Source: Clostridia bacterium (lineage in GTDB: Bacteria; Bacillota_A; Clostridia; Christensenellales; Aristaeellaceae). From it: a stretch of 15,508 bases of DNA. This document shows positions 1 through 6,462 of the stretch, piece after piece; positions within the stretch are counted from its first letter, which is position 1, and every line of letters begins with the position of its first letter. The notes beneath the pieces are model-generated. The model was not told the origin of the DNA. It was given only the letters and a program-made list of their open reading frames with translations, and did not search any database. The stretch spans positions 1 to 15,508 of the forward strand of contig JAFWQM010000040.1 in assembly GCA_017509065.1 (NCBI GenBank), given 5' to 3'. The position numbers were made by a program, and so were the translations under genes.

Positions 1-48
1 CCTTTCCTGATGAAAGGTACTTCCATTATAGGGGATTGGGCTGATGAC

Positions 49-117
49 TGTCCGGCAATTATGACTTCTTTTGTCCGGCCATTATGTCTTTCGCTGTCCG
101 GGAATTATGGCCCTGGT
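49..117 (+). repeat. Three tandem 23-bp units starting TGTCCGG
   Basis: Units start at 49, 72 and 95, exactly 23 bp apart. Each begins TGTCCGG, then one variable base, then ATTATG, with a variable tail. Multiple short repeats starting with TG occur at the ends of some IS21-family insertion sequences. However, no istA/istB gene is visible here and the repeats point into a decayed gene, so the IS link is only a guess. A protein-binding array is an alternative. Confidence 0.6.
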
Positions 118-480
118 GCCCGTTTTCGATGACAATCTGCAATAGCATCATGTTCAACCTCATTTGATGCTGAACTTTGATGCTCAGCCTCATTTTTCGG
201 CATCACTACGCCAAACGGATCGGTTTCAAAGGACTTTCGATGCATGCTGACCCGAAAGGACGTGCCGAAGTCCTTGATTTCGGGATCGCCCAGGCCATAC
301 ATACGGGCATCTTCAAATACATGAGGAATCCCACTGCCCCATTTTTCGATAATGTGCATGTACAGGAACGCTGCGCCGATGGCGATATTCCGTACACGGG
401 AATTGCCTTCGATCAGCTGCCTTTGGTCAGATCAGGGTTCAGCCTGCCGGGGGATGTAACCTCCAATAAGATCATTATAT
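105..480 (-). pseudogene. Decayed AlbA/RecG-like ATP-binding regulator, C-terminal piece
   Basis: The minus-strand frame from about 480 down to 105 encodes residues resembling the C-terminal part of AlbA_2-domain proteins, often annotated as RecG-like or putative transcriptional regulators. The hallmark is RNIAIGAAFLYMHIIEKWGS followed by a GxxxxPE-type segment and FRVSMHRK. An in-frame TGA at 434-432 interrupts the conserved region, and nothing recognisable is left of the N-terminal domain. The usual members are 400 or more residues, so this is a remnant with at least a nonsense mutation and a large 5' loss. The stop at 105 falls inside the third 23-bp repeat, so the natural C-terminus may also be replaced. 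An open piece of 84 codons remains from an ATG at 359, but there is no reason to think it is functional. Confidence 0.6.
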
Positions 481-524
481 CCGAAAGCGCAATTCGTTTC
501 AATCAGAGAAAAATGAAAAAACCA

Positions 525-553
525 TTTACAAATGAAATACTCTATGTTATTAT
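525..553 (+). promoter_or_regulatory. Probable promoter of the serine recombinase gene
   Basis: TTTACA at 525-530 and TATTAT at 548-553 are separated by 17 bp, a vegetative-type sigma-70 arrangement. Transcription would start near 560, about 40 bp ahead of the recombinase start codon. A skin recombinase is normally expressed in the mother cell (SigE/SpoIIID). I see no convincing SigE promoter, so regulation here may differ or the motif may be fortuitous. Confidence 0.5.
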
Positions 554-598
554 GATTTTGTAAATATATCGCACAATATACGACAGGCGGTGAGTATG

Positions 599-2395
599 AT
601 GAAGGACAAGCAGAAGAAAGCGGCGGAGCCCAAAGTGATTGCCATTTATTCCCGGAAATCCAAGTTCACGGGGAAGGGCGAAAGCATCGGGAATCAGATC
701 GAGCTTTGCCGGGAGTACATCAAGCGGACCATGGGGGACGAAGCGGCGGAAAGCGCCGTGGTGTATGAGGACGAGGGGTTTTCCGGGGGAAACCTGAACC
801 GGCCCGCGTTCCGGCAGATGATGGAAGCTGTCAAGGGGAAGAAGCACAGCGCGGTGATCGTGTACCGGCTGGATCAGATCAGCAGGAACATCAGCGATTT
901 CACGGGGCTGATCGAGGAATTGAGCAGGCTCAAGGTGGATTTTGTGTCCATCCGGGAGCAATTCGACACCAGCCAGCCCATGGGCCGGGCCATGATGTAC
1001 ATTGCTTCGGTGTTTTCGCAGTTGGAGCGGGAGACCATTGCCGAACGCATCCGGGACAACATGCGAGAGCTGGCGAAAACGGGGAGGTGGCTGGGGGGGA
1101 TCACGCCCACAGGGTACGAATCGGAAAGCGTGAAAAGCGTCACTGTGGACAGAAAAACCAAGAAGATGTGCAAATTGAAACCCATCCCGGAGGAAGCGGA
1201 GACGGTGAAAACCATTATCGCCCTGTTCAGCGAAACCAATTCCCTGACCAAGACGGAAACAGAGCTCATGCAGCGGCATATCGTCAGCAAGAACGGCAAG
1301 TACCACACCCGCTTTTCTATCAAGGGCATTTTGCAGAATCCCGTGTACGCCCTGGCAGACGGGGACATGTACCGATATTTTACGGACAATGGCGCGGAAA
1401 TATTTTCCGATGAAAAAGAGTTTGACGGGGTGCGCGGGATCATGGCCTACAATCGCACGGATCAGGAAAAAGGCCGGGCCACCGTGTTCCTGCCTGTCAA
1501 CGAATGGATCGTGGCGGTGGGCCAGCATCCTGGCCTAATCCCCGGAAAAGATTGGATCAAGGTGCAGGAAGCGCTGACCCAGAACAAATCCAAAGCTTTC
1601 CGCCGTCCCCGGAGCAATGAAGCCCTGCTCACCGGCTTTCTGTTCTGCAAATGCGGCAACCGGATGTATCCCAAGCTGACCAAGCGCACCGCCCCGGACG
1701 GCAGGCCGATTTTTACCTACGTGTGCAAATTGAAGGAGCGCAGCCAGAAAAGTCTGTGCAATAATAAAAACGTCAATGGCAACGTGCTGGACAGCATGAT
1801 CGTGGAGAAGATCAAGGAATTGGACGAGGACAAAAGCGCCTTTGTGGAACAGCTTGCCCGCAGCCGCAGTTTTTTCACCGGCGACCGCACGGAGTACGAA
1901 CAGCAGAAAACGGCTTTGCAGCAGGATCAAACCGATATAGAGAAAAAGATCAACGGCCTGTTGGATTCCCTGGCTGAAATCAGCGACAGGGAAACGCGAA
2001 ATCTAATTACCAAACGCATCGAAGCATTGAGCGAACAAAAAAAGGCCGTGGAAAACCGGCTTCAGGAAGTAGAAAGCCTACTGAACCAGCACGCCCTGAC
2101 GGACAGCGAATTTGACCTGCTGCGGGACATGCTGGCGGGGTTCAAGCGCGGCATCGACGATATGCCCATCGAGCAGCGGCGTGCCGCCCTGAAAACGGTG
2201 GTCCGCCGGGTGATCTGGGACGGGGAAAACGCCCACGTGATCCTGTTCGGGGTGGACGATGGGGAAATCGAATACCCGGATATCCTGCCCGCGCTCACAG
2301 GCCCGGACGAGGAAGGGGAAGAACTGCAGGCCTTCGCCGACGTGGATTACGATGATGGGGAGCCCATCGCGCCTTGGGGAGAGGATAGCAAATGA
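599..2395 (+). CDS. Large serine recombinase, SpoIVCA-type candidate for sigK excision
   Basis: A large serine recombinase of about 598 residues. The N-terminal resolvase domain (about 10-150) has the catalytic serine in AIYSRKS (about residue 18), the EDEGFSGGNLNRP segment and the VYRLDQISRN motif. A recombinase domain follows, starting near PTGYE. A zinc ribbon comes next (FLFCKCGNRM, then VCKLKERSQKSLC), and then a long Gln/Glu/Lys-rich coiled coil at about 420-500. This is the architecture of phage-type integrases and of SpoIVCA, which excises the B. subtilis skin element. I chose the ATG at 599 because AGGCGGTGA at 585-593 fits a ribosome binding site with proper spacing. ATG 596 or GTG 590 in the same frame are alternatives. 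The last codons run into the sigK 3' half, and the stop TGA is part of the AATGA core. The frame is intact, so it is likely active. The sigK-specific role is inferred from position. Confidence 0.93.
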   Translation: MKDKQKKAAEPKVIAIYSRKSKFTGKGESIGNQIELCREYIKRTMGDEAAESAVVYEDEGFSGGNLNRPAFRQMMEAVKGKKHSAVIVYRLDQISRNISDFTGLIEELSRLKVDFVSIREQFDTSQPMGRAMMYIASVFSQLERETIAERIRDNMRELAKTGRWLGGITPTGYESESVKSVTVDRKTKKMCKLKPIPEEAETVKTIIALFSETNSLTKTETELMQRHIVSKNGKYHTRFSIKGILQNPVYALADGDMYRYFTDNGAEIFSDEKEFDGVRGIMAYNRTDQEKGRATVFLPVNEWIVAVGQHPGLIPGKDWIKVQEALTQNKSKAFRRPRSNEALLTGFLFCKCGNRMYPKLTKRTAPDGRPIFTYVCKLKERSQKSLCNNKNVNGNVLDSMIVEKIKELDEDKSAFVEQLARSRSFFTGDRTEYEQQKTALQQDQTDIEKKINGLLDSLAEISDRETRNLITKRIEALSEQKKAVENRLQEVESLLNQHALTDSEFDLLRDMLAGFKRGIDDMPIEQRRAALKTVVRRVIWDGENAHVILFGVDDGEIEYPDILPALTGPDEEGEELQAFADVDYDDGEPIAPWGEDSK

Positions 2396-2401
2396 AATCC
2401 T
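2382..2401 (+). other. Presumed recombination (att) site of the sigK element
   Basis: The junction between element and sigK carries AATGA at 2391-2395. It is flanked by an imperfect inverted repeat, AGGAT at 2382-2386 and ATCCT at 2397-2401, which is centred on the first two bases of AATGA. To my knowledge the B. subtilis skin crossover also occurs in an AATGA repeat in the codons for the conserved ENEIL segment. Here AAT GAA ATC CTG ATG reads N-E-I-L-M in the sigK frame. The partner site lies outside the window, so the core cannot be confirmed. Confidence 0.6.
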
Positions 2402-2750
2402 GATGCTGCTCAGAGCGTCCAAAAAACGGCGGGGGGATGTAAGTCTGTCCGGTTCCGTGGGAACGGACGGAGAGGGAAACGATATCACCTTTATGGACAT
2501 TCTGGGGACAGACCCGGGATTCGTGGAAGACGAAGCCGTGCGGCGGGTCACCATGCAGCGGGTACTGGAAGCGGTGAAGCGGCTGCCGAAGAAGGAGCGG
2601 CTGGTGATCGAAATGCGCTACGGCCTGCTCGACGGCGCCATGCATCCGCAGCACGAAGCGGCGACCGTGCTGGGGATATCAAGGAGTTATGTGTCACGCA
2701 TCGAAAAACACGCGCTCGAAACGCTGCGCGCTTTCATGGAAGAGGCATAA
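2391..2750 (+). CDS. sigK: 3' half of sporulation sigma factor SigK (spoIIIC-type segment)
   Basis: This encodes the C-terminal half of a sporulation sigma-70 factor, about 119 residues from the presumed junction. It opens with NEILMLLRASKK, the segment where SigK is split in other spore formers. DVSL and DGEGN follow (region 3), then LPKKERLVIEMRYGLLDG and the helix-turn-helix ending GISRSYVSRIEK (region 4). SYVSRIEK and the DVSL/EGN signature fit SigK better than SigE, whose usual form is SYISRLEK. Regions 1.2-2.4, which bind core polymerase and the -10 element, are absent, so the protein is not functional until joined to its 5' half. The frame stays open upstream to a possible ATG at 2259, but that stretch overlaps the recombinase and has no sigma homology. 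An internal ATG at 2403 has no good ribosome binding site. The segment is probably silent until excision. It is a programmed split gene rather than a decayed one, since the remaining frame is intact. Confidence 0.85.
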   Translation, partial: NEILMLLRASKKRRGDVSLSGSVGTDGEGNDITFMDILGTDPGFVEDEAVRRVTMQRVLEAVKRLPKKERLVIEMRYGLLDGAMHPQHEAATVLGISRSYVSRIEKHALETLRAFMEEA

Positions 2751-2833
2751 GTTTTCCAACCAATTATAAAACAGAATACTTTTCACATTGATTTGAAAAC
2801 AGTATGCGTGTATAGCGTGATTGTTTCGCTAAA

Positions 2834-2873
2834 AAAGCTGCCCGATCCCGCATCATGGTTTTGGGCAGCTTTG
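2834..2873 (+). terminator. Rho-independent terminator after sigK
   Basis: A perfect 10-bp stem, AAAGCTGCCC at 2834-2843 and GGGCAGCTTT at 2863-2872, encloses a 19-nt loop, with T-rich sequence after it. It lies 84 bp beyond the sigK stop. The A-run on the other side could let it work in both directions. Confidence 0.75.
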
Positions 2874-2891
2874 TTTGCAAATTGAACGCGT

Positions 2892-3159
2892 TCATAGCGC
2901 CAGGTATTTTTCCAGGGTGAATTTTTGTTTCCTTATGAATCTCGCGGCTTCGGCCCCGACATAGCGCAGATGCCAAGGCTCATAGGCATAGCCGGTGATC
3001 ATCTCTTTACCGGGCAGGTAACGGAGGATAAAGCCGTATTCAGGCATGACCGCATGCATTCTGCAAAGAGTTCTTCCTTGTTGGGCGCATCATCTATGCA
3101 GTCCAGCCATTTTCCGGCAGCCGATGGGTTTTGTTGACCAAGATCAAGCAGGAATTCAT
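2892..3159 (-). pseudogene. Broken VanY-type D,D-carboxypeptidase
   Basis: Two minus-strand pieces match the two ends of VanY-family D-Ala-D-Ala carboxypeptidases but lie in different frames. The N-terminal piece (3159-3094) reads LILVNKTHRLPENGW and then a stop. This is the typical substrate-domain entry of the family. The C-terminal piece (3059-2892, 55 codons) contains MPEYGFILRY, ITGYAYEPWHLRYVG and FTLEKYLAL with a natural stop. It includes the zinc-binding PWHLRYVG histidine. The central catalytic part, with SxHxxGxAxD and most of the fold, is missing. About 35 bp between the pieces stand in for well over 100 codons. This is an internal deletion with frame change in a peptidoglycan-trimming enzyme gene. 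It sits next to the sigK element but outside it. Confidence 0.75.
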
Positions 3160-3194
3160 CTACCGTATCTTCATTCCATTTGTCATCTTATCTG

Positions 3195-3228
3195 AAAAAA
3201 GACTGGCTTCGATTTTTCAAAGCCAGCC
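3195..3228 (-). terminator. Rho-independent terminator of nrdR
   Basis: Read on the minus strand, GGCTGGCTT (3228-3220) pairs with AAGCCAGTC (3209-3201) with one G-U pair. Six T residues follow (3200-3195). It starts 16 bp after the nrdR stop codon. Confidence 0.85.
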
Positions 3229-3243
3229 TGATCGGGAAAAGCC

Positions 3244-3717
3244 TTACTCCTTTTCCTCTTCTTCTTTATCGCTTACCAGAGCTTTCAGTTCCTGCATGAA
3301 GGTGGGAATATCGGTGAAGGAGCGGTACACGGACGCGAAGCGGATATACGCCACCTCGTCCAGCTTGCGCAGGGATTCCATCACCATTTCGCCGATCTGG
3401 CGGGTGGTGATTTCCTCCTGCAGATTATTATAAGCCAGCTGCTCGATGGAATTCACGATCTTTTCGATCTCCGCCGCGCTCACCGGACGCTTGTGGCAGG
3501 CCGCAATGATGCCGCTGCGCACCTTCTTCGGATCGAACAATTCGCGGGAATTGTCCTTCTTAATCACCAGCAGCTGCTGCACCTCAACTTTTTCATAGGT
3601 GGTGAACCGTCTGCCACAGCTGATGCATTCGCGGCGGCGGCGGATAGAGTTGCCGTCGTCGGTGGGGCGGGAATCCACCACGCGGCTGTCGGCACAATTA
3701 CAGAACTGGCACTTCAC
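3244..3717 (-). CDS. nrdR: Transcriptional repressor NrdR
   Basis: NrdR represses ribonucleotide reductase genes when its ATP-cone domain senses high ATP/dATP. The product has 157 residues, the usual size. The N-terminal zinc ribbon is complete, with Cys3, Cys6, Cys31 and Cys34 (MKCQFC and ECISCGRRF) and the family segment DSRPTDDGNSIRRRREC. The ATP-cone follows from about residue 48 (VIKKDNSRELFDPKKV to about 138). The start is GTG at 3717, preceded by AAAGGAGGAT with correct spacing. No ribonucleotide reductase gene is nearby, so it acts in trans. Its own promoter is at 3820-3848. The acidic C-terminal tail (DKEEEEKE) is ordinary for the family. Confidence 0.97.
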   Translation of the reverse strand: MKCQFCNCADSRVVDSRPTDDGNSIRRRRECISCGRRFTTYEKVEVQQLLVIKKDNSRELFDPKKVRSGIIAACHKRPVSAAEIEKIVNSIEQLAYNNLQEEITTRQIGEMVMESLRKLDEVAYIRFASVYRSFTDIPTFMQELKALVSDKEEEEKE

Positions 3718-3788
3718 AGCGCATCCTCCTTTAGTCCGGGTTTTCTTTCATTCAAAGCCGATAAAAAACAGAAAGCTTTATATACGGC

Positions 3789-3819
3789 AATACCGCGGAG
3801 CCTTTTGGTTCGCGGTATT
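3789..3819 (-). other. Strong hairpin at the nrdR transcription start
   Basis: AATACCGCG at 3789-3797 pairs with CGCGGTATT at 3811-3819, and GAGCC/GGTT extends the stem up to a TTTT loop, giving about 13 bp. It begins one base after the -10 box of the nrdR promoter, so it would form at the very 5' end of the nrdR mRNA. It may stabilise the mRNA, act as an operator, or help stop transcription arriving from ylmC. No T-run follows on the minus strand. Confidence 0.6.
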
Positions 3820-3848
3820 ATTATATCGGTTTTTTTTCAATTTGTCTA
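3820..3848 (-). promoter_or_regulatory. nrdR promoter
   Basis: On the minus strand TAGACA (3848-3843) and TATAAT (3825-3820) are spaced by 17 bp, a near-consensus sigma-A promoter. It leaves a leader of about 95 nt before nrdR. Confidence 0.75.
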
Positions 3849-3879
3849 TAATATTTTACAAAATTATTTCAAAATTATT

Positions 3880-4134
3880 TCAATTTTCCAGCACATCCCC
3901 GGGTTCCAGTTCCACCAGGATCACGTTTTCACCAATCTTGCAGATGCGCTGCCAGGGGATGACGACACCGCATTTTTCACCCCGGATCATGTTCCCCACC
4001 TTGAATTCTCCCGGTACCACCAGCGCGTCCACATGGCCGTCGCGCTCGTCGAATTCAATGTCCATCACCTTGCCCAGACGCCGCCCGTCCAGGGTATTCA
4101 CCACGTCCTTCGTGCGCAGTTCCGACAGGCTCAC
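3880..4134 (-). CDS. YlmC/YmxH family PRC-barrel sporulation protein
   Basis: A small protein of 84 residues. The start LSELRTKDVVNTLDGRRLGK is the signature of the YlmC/YmxH family, a PRC-barrel-like fold common in spore-forming Firmicutes. The family is often linked to sporulation because ymxH-type genes are under sporulation sigma factors. Its biochemical role is unknown. I chose the GTG at 4134, preceded by GGGGGTGAT, because the family alignment begins there. An in-frame ATG at 4158 would add eight residues (MRERGGDG) that are merely the translated ribosome binding site. It follows the acetyltransferase gene by 69 bp and could be the last gene of that operon. Confidence 0.88.
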   Translation of the reverse strand: MSLSELRTKDVVNTLDGRRLGKVMDIEFDERDGHVDALVVPGEFKVGNMIRGEKCGVVIPWQRICKIGENVILVELEPGDVLEN

Positions 4135-4203
4135 ACCATCACCCCCTCTTTCTCTCATGGTATGCGGAAGAGGCGGGATTATTGACTCATTCTTTGTTTT
4201 GGA

Positions 4204-4740
4204 TTACTGCCGCAGAGCGGTATAATCAACAAACCGGTCCGGCGTCAGTTCATAATCCACAGACGACTGCATTTGTCCGACCTGATCCTGCCAGGCGTCG
4301 ATATTGACCCGGAGCTTCTGAAAGCCCAGCAGCTCGTAGACATGCTGCGCCCGGGTATTTTTGAGGTTGGTATCCAATATGATTTTCCGGTAATCCATGG
4401 AGAACAGCTTCCCGATCAGCATACTGAGCAGCACTCTGCCCAGGCCCTTTTCCTGATACGGCGCTTCACATATTTTAATGCCGATTTCCGCTGTATGATC
4501 GCCCACATTACGATAGCTCATCTCCCCGATGGGCTTATCGGAATACGCGATGATCAGCCTGCGGCGGGTTTCGTCGCTGTCCGTTCTTATGCTTTCTCGG
4601 ATTTCTTCCGGCGTTGTACCAAGCCCATTGGGAAAGCCCGCATGGGCCATCACCTTTCCGTCGTTCCACCATGCAGCGAGCTGAGCGCAGTCCGCGCTCT
4701 CGGCGTTTCGGATCACCAAATCACCATTCCTGATATACAT
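4204..4740 (-). CDS. GNAT family N-acetyltransferase
   Basis: The product has 178 residues with a GNAT fold, transferring an acetyl group from acetyl-CoA to an unidentified amine. The N-terminal part has LVIRNAESADCAQLAAWWND, typical of the RimJ/aminoglycoside-acetyltransferase-like branch. The central strand is IAYSDKPIGEMSYRNV. The acetyl-CoA loop is YQEKGLGRVLLSML (about 95-108), and the late motif is NTRAQHVYELLGFQ. The start ATG (4740) touches the rluD-type stop TAA (4741-4743) with no gap and uses GGAGGAATAA as ribosome binding site, so the two genes are translationally coupled. The substrate cannot be told; it could be protein N-termini, a polyamine or a drug. Confidence 0.92.
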   Translation of the reverse strand: MYIRNGDLVIRNAESADCAQLAAWWNDGKVMAHAGFPNGLGTTPEEIRESIRTDSDETRRRLIIAYSDKPIGEMSYRNVGDHTAEIGIKICEAPYQEKGLGRVLLSMLIGKLFSMDYRKIILDTNLKNTRAQHVYELLGFQKLRVNIDAWQDQVGQMQSSVDYELTPDRFVDYTALRQ

Positions 4741-5619
4741 TTATTCCTCCGATTCTTCCGCGCAGAAGGGGCATGGCGCAGTAAACCGCAACCTCTCCCC
4801 CGTGGCCGGATGGGTAAATTCCAGGGAAAAGGCGTGGAGCATGAGTCGGTCAACAATGGGCATTCGCTTATGACCGTACAGCGGATCGCCTAAAACGGGA
4901 TGGCCGATGGAGGCCATATGGACGCGAATCTGGTGGGTACGGCCTGTGATGATGTGAACGTCCAGCAAAGACCGATCAGAATACTCTTTCAGTACCCTCC
5001 ACTCCGTTTTCGCCCAGCGTCCGTTCTCGTCCACCGCCATTTTCTTGCGGTCTGTTTTGCTGCGTCCGATGGGCTTTTCGATCACGCCCGCCGGCTCCTT
5101 CATTTTGCCGTACACCATCGCCCGGTAATGCTTTTCCATCCGCCGCTCGGACAATTGCTGGGACAGCGCGGCGTGGGTCGCGTCGTCCTTGGCAACCAGC
5201 ATGAGGCCGCTGGTGTCCTTGTCCAGCCGGTGCACGATGCCGGGACGCATTTCCCCGCCAATGCCGGATAAGCTGTCCAGATGGTAAAGCAGCGCGTTCA
5301 CCAGCGTGCCGTTGTCGTTGCCCGCGGCGGGATGCACCACCATGCCGCAGGGCTTCACGATCACGGCAAGATGTTCGTCCTGATAGAGTATTTCCAAAGG
5401 GATGTCCTGCGCTTCCGCCTTGGCGGGCTTAACCTCCGGCAGCGTCACGATCACGGGAACACCTGTCACGGTTTTCAGGGAGGGTTTGGTCTCGATCCTT
5501 TCCCCCACCTTCACGCAGCCCTCTTTGATCAGCGCCGCCGCCCGGCTGCGGCTCAGCTCCCCGTCGGAGGACAAAAGCACGTCCAGGCGTTCGCCGTTTC
5601 CCATGTATTCCCGGATCAT
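4741..5619 (-). CDS. RluA/RluD family 23S rRNA pseudouridine synthase
   Basis: The product has 292 residues, the usual size for RluD-type enzymes that isomerise uridines in 23S rRNA. An N-terminal S4 RNA-binding domain (ERLDVLLSSDGELSRSRAAA onward) precedes the catalytic domain with VVHPAAGNDNGTLVNALL and the active-site motif HRLDKDTSG, catalytic Asp about 133. RTHQIRVHMASIGHPVLGDP and the C-terminal LHAFSLEFTHP complete the family pattern. I chose ATG 5619 because it overlaps the lspA stop as ATGA and has GGAGAGG upstream. A longer frame to 5664 would overlap lspA without a ribosome binding site. The lspA-rluD order is common in Firmicutes and in other bacteria. The exact target among 1911/1915/1917 is not determinable. 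Confidence 0.95.
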   Translation of the reverse strand: MIREYMGNGERLDVLLSSDGELSRSRAAALIKEGCVKVGERIETKPSLKTVTGVPVIVTLPEVKPAKAEAQDIPLEILYQDEHLAVIVKPCGMVVHPAAGNDNGTLVNALLYHLDSLSGIGGEMRPGIVHRLDKDTSGLMLVAKDDATHAALSQQLSERRMEKHYRAMVYGKMKEPAGVIEKPIGRSKTDRKKMAVDENGRWAKTEWRVLKEYSDRSLLDVHIITGRTHQIRVHMASIGHPVLGDPLYGHKRMPIVDRLMLHAFSLEFTHPATGERLRFTAPCPFCAEESEE

Positions 5620-6071
5620 TGTCCTCTCCAATCCTGCGGACGGAACAGGAGGCTGACGCCGCACAGCACCGCGCCGATCACCACGCCCGCATCCGCCACA
5701 TTGAAAATGTAAAAATCCATAAACAGCACTTCAAACATGTCGATCACATACCCGTAAGCGATCCGGTCGATCATATTGCCCAGCGCGCCGCCCGCGATCA
5801 TGGAAATGGAAACGGCAGCCAGTTCGGCGGGTTTTAACCGTTTGATGACGCGAATACCCAGCAGCACCAGAATCACAGAAACCGCTAAAATTGCATATGA
5901 ATGATCCTGAAACAGACCAAGCGCCATGCCGGTGTTCCGGGTGGGATGCAGGGCCAGCACGCCGGGAATCAGCGTGCGGTAAATCCTATCCGCCGTGACT
6001 GCCTTCACCAGCCGGTCAATCACCAGCACCAGCAGGCCAGGAATAATCCATAATGCTTTTTTCTTTATCAC
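5616..6071 (-). CDS. lspA: Lipoprotein signal peptidase (signal peptidase II)
   Basis: LspA is an inner-membrane aspartyl protease that cleaves lipoprotein signal peptides after diacylglyceryl transfer. The product has 151 residues and four hydrophobic segments (about 8-25, 56-73, 84-100 and 125-143). The catalytic aspartates are D111 in YGYVIDMF and D127 in FNVADAG, and GNMIDR (99-103) is conserved. The family NTGAAF element is here NTGMALG (46-52), a mild variation. The start is GTG at 6071, one base after the stop of the upstream gene, with AGGATG upstream. It overlaps the pseudouridine synthase gene by 4 bp. Confidence 0.96.
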   Translation of the reverse strand: MIKKKALWIIPGLLVLVIDRLVKAVTADRIYRTLIPGVLALHPTRNTGMALGLFQDHSYAILAVSVILVLLGIRVIKRLKPAELAAVSISMIAGGALGNMIDRIAYGYVIDMFEVLFMDFYIFNVADAGVVIGAVLCGVSLLFRPQDWRGQ

Positions 6072-6072
6072 C

Positions 6073-6339
6073 TTAATGCATCCTGCTTTCCACCAGCATG
6101 ACGACCTTCGCCAAATAATCCCCGATCAGGGGAATATTCGCCCGCACAAGCGCTTGCAAGATATACACCAGCAAAGCGCCGATCAGGGAGAATCCAACCA
6201 TGAATCCAAGGCCGCGGAGCACGCCTTCCCAGAAAGCGTCCCTCAGACGGGCCCTCCGGTTGGATTGATAGCGCACATACTCCGCAAGTTTCATCCGCTC
6301 CGCCGCGTCGATGATCTTTTCCACCCGCTCGTCCAGCAT
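6073..6339 (-). CDS. DUF5665-type small membrane protein
   Basis: A protein of 88 residues and unknown function, first gene of the lspA operon. A charged N-terminal half (LDERVEKIIDAAERMKLAEY, then RRARLRDAFWEG) is followed by one long hydrophobic stretch (about 44-66, GLGFMVGFSLIGALLVYILQ) and an amphipathic tail, IPLIGDYLAKVV. The pattern 'xLAEYVxLxxNxxR... RGLGFxxGFxxxGA' is that of DUF5665 proteins of Clostridia. The ATG at 6339 follows GGAGGACTTTT. Location next to lspA suggests a membrane-associated role, but nothing more can be said. Confidence 0.82.
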   Translation of the reverse strand: MLDERVEKIIDAAERMKLAEYVRYQSNRRARLRDAFWEGVLRGLGFMVGFSLIGALLVYILQALVRANIPLIGDYLAKVVMLVESRMH

Positions 6340-6353
6340 AAAAGTCCTCCGAA

Positions 6354-6374
6354 AATGATATCAGTTTTATCATT
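6354..6374. repeat. Small inverted repeat in the leader of the lspA operon
   Basis: AATGATA (6354-6360) and TATCATT (6368-6374) flank seven bases. It lies between the promoter and the ribosome binding site of the DUF5665 gene, so it could be an operator or a short leader hairpin. It is weak and unproven. Confidence 0.35.
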
Positions 6375-6385
6375 TCCGCTTTCCC

Positions 6386-6414
6386 ATCATATCACAACAA
6401 TAGTTTTACGTAAA
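6386..6414 (-). promoter_or_regulatory. Promoter of the DUF5665-lspA-rluD-GNAT operon
   Basis: On the minus strand an extended -10, TGATATGAT, with its TATGAT at 6391-6386 lies 17 bp after TTTACG (6414-6409). Transcription would start about 45 bp before the first start codon. Confidence 0.65.
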
Positions 6415-6462
6415 TCATTTTGCATTAAAAAAGCTTCTGACATGAGCGCCAGAAGGAGAACG

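Larger units (their letters stand above)
1..2391. mobile_element. Inner edge of a sigK-intervening (skin-like) element, partial
   Basis: Everything left of the sigK 3' half appears to belong to an element inserted in sigK. The sigma-factor homology begins abruptly at the core AATGA at 2391, and a large serine recombinase ends exactly there. No SigK N-terminal half is present upstream on either strand of the window, so the element must continue beyond position 1. The visible cargo is a short repeat cluster, a decayed regulator gene and the recombinase. In Bacillus subtilis and Clostridioides difficile, skin elements split sigK and are excised in the mother cell by a serine recombinase. Whether this element is still excisable cannot be told from one end. 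Confidence 0.72.

Noticed and set aside
177..563. Plus-strand open frame of 128 codons before the recombinase
   Set aside because: It overlaps the AlbA/RecG-like remnant on the other strand, where real family similarity is seen, and it has no similarity of its own.
542..1528. Minus-strand open frame of 328 codons
   Set aside because: It is opposite the serine recombinase, whose catalytic motifs are clear. The antisense protein shows only biased composition.
2259..2402. Upstream extension of the sigK 3' half from an ATG at 2259
   Set aside because: This part overlaps the recombinase C-terminus and encodes no sigma-factor sequence. It is open by chance ahead of the junction.
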